DNA of 8,290 nucleotides from Negativicutes bacterium UBA1444 (GTDB lineage: Bacteria > Bacillota > Negativicutes > UBA1444), in NCBI GenBank assembly GCA_002329525.1, contig DCTI01000125.1:21077-29366 (forward strand), written 5' to 3'. The position numbers and the translations under genes are program-made. Every line of letters begins with the position of its first letter. Within the stretch, counting starts at the first letter, position 1. Below the pieces are notes generated by a model that was given only the letters and a program-made list of their open reading frames with translations, was not told the origin of the DNA and made no database searches. Positions 5,214-8,290 of this stretch are shown here, one piece after another.

Positions 5214-5417
5214 CTATTTCTCCGTTATTTTGTTCAATAGAGTAGCGATTTCCTGAATATTAGCCGCTTGATGCCCCAGGACTTCGGCCCAAACGGATAG
5301 CACACGCGCCGGTTCGCTCATGCATCTGGACAGGTTCAATGCTTCAGCCGTCGCCGTCACGCGCCGCGCTACCGTCCGCAACGCGCATCCCTCTTTAGTC
5401 AAGGCGTCATCGTTCAT
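5214..5417 (-). CDS. Small hypothetical helical protein
   Basis: 67 aa starting at ATG 5417 (MNDDALTKEGC). GGGGAGG ends only 2 nt before the ATG, which is tight, but the gene also overlaps the end of the zinc-ribbon gene by 11 nt, so translation is probably coupled. The in-frame ATG at 5456 would overlap that gene by 50 nt and has no SD. The sequence is mostly helical (LRTVARRVTATAEALNL, ARVLSVWAEVLGHQAANIQ) with no motif I recognise, and could be a small dimerising protein. It ends in LLNKITEK at a TAG; the frame then stays open for another 42 codons, so the protein may have been longer in relatives. Its place at the end of the replication module suggests an accessory role, unknown. Confidence 0.6.
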   Translation of the reverse strand: MNDDALTKEGCALRTVARRVTATAEALNLSRCMSEPARVLSVWAEVLGHQAANIQEIATLLNKITEK

Positions 5418-5580
5418 AACCTCGCCTCCCCGCCTTCTTTTGCGCTGGTGTATCATGCCCCGGCAGACGTGCCACTGACTTGGCCGTCACCTTCTTGCCA
5501 CAGCTCGGACAAACCACCCATGTTCCGGGCGCTGCCCATGCTATCAATTCACCGCAGCACCGCACCTGTCCGCACCGCAT
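5407..5580 (-). CDS. Small zinc-ribbon protein (57 aa)
   Basis: ATG at 5580 overlaps the TGA of the upstream gene by one base (TGATG) and is preceded by GGGGGTGG, so I prefer it to the ATG at 5649, which lies deep in the upstream gene. The product begins MRCGQVRCCGELIAWA and has cysteines at 3, 8 and 9 and a C24-P-S-C27-G pair, followed by a basic tail (AQKKAGRRGYER). This is a treble-clef or ribbon-like zinc site of the kind found in many tiny phage proteins; RNA or DNA binding is likely but inferred. It overlaps the following gene by 11 nt, so these three short genes form one translationally coupled string behind the primase. Confidence 0.68.
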   Translation of the reverse strand: MRCGQVRCCGELIAWAAPGTWVVCPSCGKKVTAKSVARLPGHDTPAQKKAGRRGYER

Positions 5581-5945
5581 CACGCCACCCCCTGAATATC
5601 GCCCTGGAATGTTTTCTTTGCCTGAACGGTGGCGGCATTCTCCGGCCAATGATCCACCGCGTCCCGGAGCTCCTGCGGCGTGAATATCATCAGCCCCGGA
5701 TAATAGGCCGCCAGCTTGTCACGATTCGCCCCAGGCTCTGCTATTATGATTCGCCCGCCCCATACGTGCTGATCATCCTGCACGTTCAAAACGCCAATGC
5801 CCTTCCATTCACCCGCCACAATCTGCTGCCATCCCGCGACAAGGTCTACCTGCTCAACCTCACGGAATCCTTGCCGCTTTGGTTCTGTCGGTTTTGTCAC
5901 TTCACGTTTTGGGGTTTCACTCGGTTCATCCAGCCATCGCCCCAT
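5580..5945 (-). CDS. Hypothetical protein next to the primase-helicase
   Basis: 121 aa starting at ATG 5945 (MGRWLDEPSETPK) with SD GGGGGTGA 4 nt upstream. The frame is open back to 6137, but that part overlaps the end of the primase and has no SD. Residues 1-35 are charged and Pro-rich, probably disordered. The remainder looks like a compact alpha/beta fold: VDLVAGWQQIVAGEWKGIG, HVWGGRIIIAEPG, AYYPGLMIFTPQELRDAVD, ending VQAKKTFQGDIQGVA. The helix LMIFTPQELRDAV and the strand GRIIIAEPG suggest a small binding domain, but I do not recognise a family. It begins 110 bp after the primase, with an inverted repeat in between, and its stop overlaps the next start, so it is the first gene of the coupled trio. 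Confidence 0.68.
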   Translation of the reverse strand: MGRWLDEPSETPKREVTKPTEPKRQGFREVEQVDLVAGWQQIVAGEWKGIGVLNVQDDQHVWGGRIIIAEPGANRDKLAAYYPGLMIFTPQELRDAVDHWPENAATVQAKKTFQGDIQGVA

Positions 5946-5992
5946 GTTTTCACCCCCTGAATGAAAAATAATATCTGAAATGCTAGGGTAAC

Positions 5993-6039
5993 GAAGTATC
6001 AAAAGTATCAGAACCCCCTTTTGTGCCTTTTGACACTTC
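5993..6039. repeat. 13-bp inverted repeat between primase and next gene
   Basis: GAAGTATCAAAAG (5993-6005) and CTTTTGACACTTC (6027-6039) are inverted copies with one difference, which in minus-strand RNA becomes a G-U pair, so all 13 positions can pair around a 21-nt loop. The RNA hairpin would form 17 nt after the primase stop and ends about 48 nt before the next start. There is no U-tract, so it is not a standard terminator; mRNA processing, stability or DNA-protein binding are possible. A 17-codon frame (6036-5983, VSKGTKGGSDTFDTSLP) runs through it. Confidence 0.55.
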
Positions 6040-6055
6040 CCACCCCATAGAATTT

Positions 6056-8290
6056 TTAGCTTTTTATTTTGGGATTGATTCTGAAAGTCACCTTTGGGCG
6101 TCCGCCAGTCGAAGCGATTGTTCCCCTTCTGATCCACCCCGCTGCCTCCAACTCGTCACAGGCCCCGGCGGCCAACGCTGGATCATCTAGGCTCTGCCAG
6201 TGGTTTTTATACACATCACGCGCAGTGAATCCATCCTTCACTTTTCCCTTTTTGATCTTCTCCGCCAACGCAGCCGCCGCCATCGGTCCGGTATCCGCCA
6301 CCAGGCTATATATTCGCCTGGCGTGGGTTTCCAAATAGTCCACCCAATCCGCCGCCATTGCTGCCGCTTTTTTCGTTACAGGCCCCGACTCAGCCCCGCC
6401 GGCCACTTCCACCAAGTGAAGCACCAACGCAAGCGAAGGCATTAAACTTCTGTACTTCCCGAAGTGTTCGCTTAATAAGGGGTTTTCATCGCTTCTGATT
6501 TTGCTTTCCAGCTCCGTATACCACCGATAAAACAATTCCTGCGCTGCATCGTCAAATCGGAAGAAGGGCCTGTCCTTGCCTTCGTTCGCCCCGGCCTGCA
6601 GAAAGTCCATTTCGGCCAGCGCCTTGAATATTTCATAGGCCCGCTGTTTCGCCTGCACGTCCGGCGCTTCGTCAATCAGTGTCCATGCCGCAGGCTCGTC
6701 CGGGTATACCAAAAGTTGAAACCGCTGAACCATCCCGTCATTCGTCAAATTCCCCACCGATTGCAAAAGGTATGCCGCCAGCTTCGAAGGCTGAATCCCG
6801 CCCAATAGCGAGAGGCAGGCGTTCTTCGTGTCCGTCGTTCCCCGCCCGATCCGGTCAACAGAAAACGGCTGCTTCCCCTCCCAGCATTCCAGAAAGAAGG
6901 CTCGATCCTGCTGCCGGTCCTCCCGATCCCACGACGCCAGAAGGCCGGTCAATTCGTCTCTGAAGTAAAGCAGGCCGCGCGGGTTTTCGTTCATCAGCTC
7001 TTGCAGTTTTTCAATGGTGGCGTCATTCACCCGGAAGCGCCGCCGGATTGCTGCCGGCTCCGTTCCCAGTGCAGCAAAATCCGCCTTGATTTCATCCCGT
7101 GTCCGGTTTCGTTTGCTTTTTCCCTTTGCCACGGCCAGCAATTCCTGTTTCAATGCTTCCTGCTGCGCCTTGAAGTCCAGCTTTCCCGCTTCGGCCCATA
7201 ACTGCTCATCCTCGAAGGTTTCCTTTGCTTCCACTTCCAGGCGGACAATTGGTTTCATAACCTCCGCCAGTGAAGGGCTTTTCATCACCACCGACGGCCT
7301 GCCGACGACGCCGCCCCACAGGTTCGGCACGATCTCCCAATCATCTTTTCGCTTTGGCCTGATCGAACATCCGGCCCCAATCACCGACGAAGCGCACACA
7401 ATGGCCCCCACGGCCACAAAATCAAGAACGCCTTGCATTCTATGGGTAATATCAACCAGCCACGGCCTGAAGGCTTCCGGCAGCATTTCTTCTTCAATCA
7501 TCGCCACCGGTGGAAGCGCCGCTTCTTGCAGTGGATCCGGGTCCGGCCAATCTTCTCCCGTGTTCTCCGTCACCACCTCCGGCGCTGTGTCGGGCGTCCA
7601 TTCGGAGGCGGTCTGGATCAATGCGAATAACTCTGACTTCGTATGTCCTGCGTCCAGCCAATCGCTTACGTCGCCCTTCGGCGGCAGTCCCGGCAGCTCC
7701 ACGATCTTCACCGCGCAACCGCGACCATGCAGGGAAGCGGCAACAATCTGCCCGTGATTTCGGCCCGGCTCATCGTTGTCTGGCAGAATGATAACCTTTG
7801 CCCACGCCGGGAAAAATTTGCTGTGTTCCTCTGTCCACTTCCCGGCCCCGCCGCTGTTTGTTGTTGCGACAAGCCCCACCCCGCGCAACTTATCAACGTC
7901 CTTTTCTCCTTCTACGATGATAATAGGCTTCTCATGTTCCAACGCGTTCAGCAATTCAGGCAATCGGTATGGAATAGGCTTCACGCCCTGCAGGTTCCAT
8001 ATCCAACCGCCTTTCCCATCAGGCCGCCGCTGGCTGAAACCCTTCGGCTCAAATCGGCAGGATTGATATACTATGTTCCCGGTGGCGTCCGTGTAGTCAT
8101 AGGCCGCGACAATCCGCCGCGCCGGTGGCGCTTGTTCAAGCGGTTTCATCGGTGGCGGTTCGACGCCCCAGGCCGTGGCCAGCTCCTTCACGGAAAGGCC
8201 CTCCCCTGCAGCATGGCAGGCGAAGCAGTGGCCCGTGCCTTTCTCCGCATTGAATGAAAAGGAAGGGTTTTGATCTTGGCCGTTATGCCC
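6056..8290 (-). CDS. Phage/plasmid-type primase-helicase (CHC2 zinc finger, TOPRIM, DUF3987), 5'-partial
   Basis: The frame is open to the right edge: 744 codons are visible and the true start is outside. The first residues, GHNGQDQNPSFSFN then GHCFACHAAGEGLSVKELA, are the second half of a CHC2-type primase zinc finger (C22-x2-C25), so the GTG at 8191 is internal. Next is a TOPRIM domain: VEGEKD (E127) and LPDNDEPG (D171, D173), the metal-binding residues for primer synthesis, ending near PKGDVSDWL. The C-terminal DUF3987 ATPase-like part shows a variant P-loop GRPSVVMKS (about 330-338; M replaces the usual last G) and a Walker-B-like LLYFRDEL (D445, E446). A winged-helix-like tail (ARDVYKNHW, ELEAAGWIRRG) follows. 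The protein would prime and unwind DNA for replication of the element. Three short coupled genes follow it. Confidence 0.9.
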   Translation of the reverse strand, partial: GHNGQDQNPSFSFNAEKGTGHCFACHAAGEGLSVKELATAWGVEPPPMKPLEQAPPARRIVAAYDYTDATGNIVYQSCRFEPKGFSQRRPDGKGGWIWNLQGVKPIPYRLPELLNALEHEKPIIIVEGEKDVDKLRGVGLVATTNSGGAGKWTEEHSKFFPAWAKVIILPDNDEPGRNHGQIVAASLHGRGCAVKIVELPGLPPKGDVSDWLDAGHTKSELFALIQTASEWTPDTAPEVVTENTGEDWPDPDPLQEAALPPVAMIEEEMLPEAFRPWLVDITHRMQGVLDFVAVGAIVCASSVIGAGCSIRPKRKDDWEIVPNLWGGVVGRPSVVMKSPSLAEVMKPIVRLEVEAKETFEDEQLWAEAGKLDFKAQQEALKQELLAVAKGKSKRNRTRDEIKADFAALGTEPAAIRRRFRVNDATIEKLQELMNENPRGLLYFRDELTGLLASWDREDRQQDRAFFLECWEGKQPFSVDRIGRGTTDTKNACLSLLGGIQPSKLAAYLLQSVGNLTNDGMVQRFQLLVYPDEPAAWTLIDEAPDVQAKQRAYEIFKALAEMDFLQAGANEGKDRPFFRFDDAAQELFYRWYTELESKIRSDENPLLSEHFGKYRSLMPSLALVLHLVEVAGGAESGPVTKKAAAMAADWVDYLETHARRIYSLVADTGPMAAAALAEKIKKGKVKDGFTARDVYKNHWQSLDDPALAAGACDELEAAGWIRRGTIASTGGRPKVTFRINPKIKS

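Noticed and set aside
5448..5960. Plus-strand frame of 170 codons
   Set aside because: It is opposite the coupled short genes, which have SDs, overlaps and zinc motifs; this frame has none of these.
5946..6137. Longer start (ATG at 6137) for the gene at 5580-5945
   Set aside because: It would overlap the primase end by 82 nt with no SD, and the ATG at 5945 has a strong one.
7014..7757. Long plus-strand frame (247 codons) opposite the primase
   Set aside because: It lies wholly antisense to the conserved TOPRIM-DUF3987 gene, is Ser/Ala/Pro-rich as expected from GC-rich antisense, and has no SD or recognisable domain.
7643..8257. Plus-strand frame of 204 codons opposite the 5' part of the primase
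   Set aside because: It is antisense to the CHC2/TOPRIM region and has no SD or family resemblance.
1..8290. CRISPR arrays, tRNA genes, insertion sequences, attachment sites
   Set aside because: No regularly spaced repeats, no cloverleaf, no transposase or integrase and no terminal inverted repeats with target duplications were found by reading.

Overview
The window reads as accessory DNA, most likely part of an integrated phage or other mobile element, from a Bacillota (Firmicutes) bacterium. Reasons: strong purine-rich Shine-Dalgarno (SD) sites of the GGGGTGA/GGAGG type, GTG and TTG starts placed exactly behind them, short overlapping genes, and phage/plasmid families (CHC2-TOPRIM-DUF3987 primase-helicase, DUF932 protein, Com-like zinc ribbon). 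Two small secreted proteins look like the adhesin-E-type exported proteins of Negativicutes, so a Sporomusa/Pelosinus-like host is possible, but this is only an impression. No rRNA, tRNA, CRISPR array, transposase, integrase or phage structural gene is visible. All supported genes lie on the minus strand, so the biological reading order runs from 8290 down to 1.

Right part (about 8290-5214, visibly GC-rich): a replication module. A large primase-helicase is open at the right edge; the GTG at 8191 is internal, because the frame continues to the edge with a CHC2 zinc-finger sequence. It is followed by three short, tightly packed or overlapping genes: a 121-aa unknown, a 57-aa zinc-ribbon protein and a 67-aa unknown. 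A 13-bp inverted repeat lies between the primase and the first of them.

Middle (about 5213-3542): a decaying zinc-ribbon module. An intact 187-aa Cys4 protein (4464-5027) is followed by the 5' fragment of a second gene (4113-4433) that has an in-frame stop and is then joined abruptly, in another frame, to the 3' half of a paralogue of the Cys4 gene (3801-4111), which also carries a frameshift and a lost cysteine. This is a deletion junction between two pseudogenes. A Com-like zinc-ribbon gene with a TTG start follows.

Left part (about 3540-1, visibly AT-richer): an exported protein with a TTG start, a DUF932 protein, a translationally coupled pair of small membrane proteins behind an extended -10 promoter, a second exported protein, a 370-bp intergenic region with a bidirectional terminator, and at the edge the first 24 codons of a probable ribbon-helix-helix-like gene. 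The promoter of that last gene overlaps three copies of TACGTCA, a good candidate autoregulatory operator.

How the parts fit: the right half supplies replication functions of the element, the middle is a cluster of nucleic-acid-binding zinc proteins of unknown role in partial decay, and the left half looks like cargo (exported and membrane proteins, DUF932, small regulator) with separate promoters.
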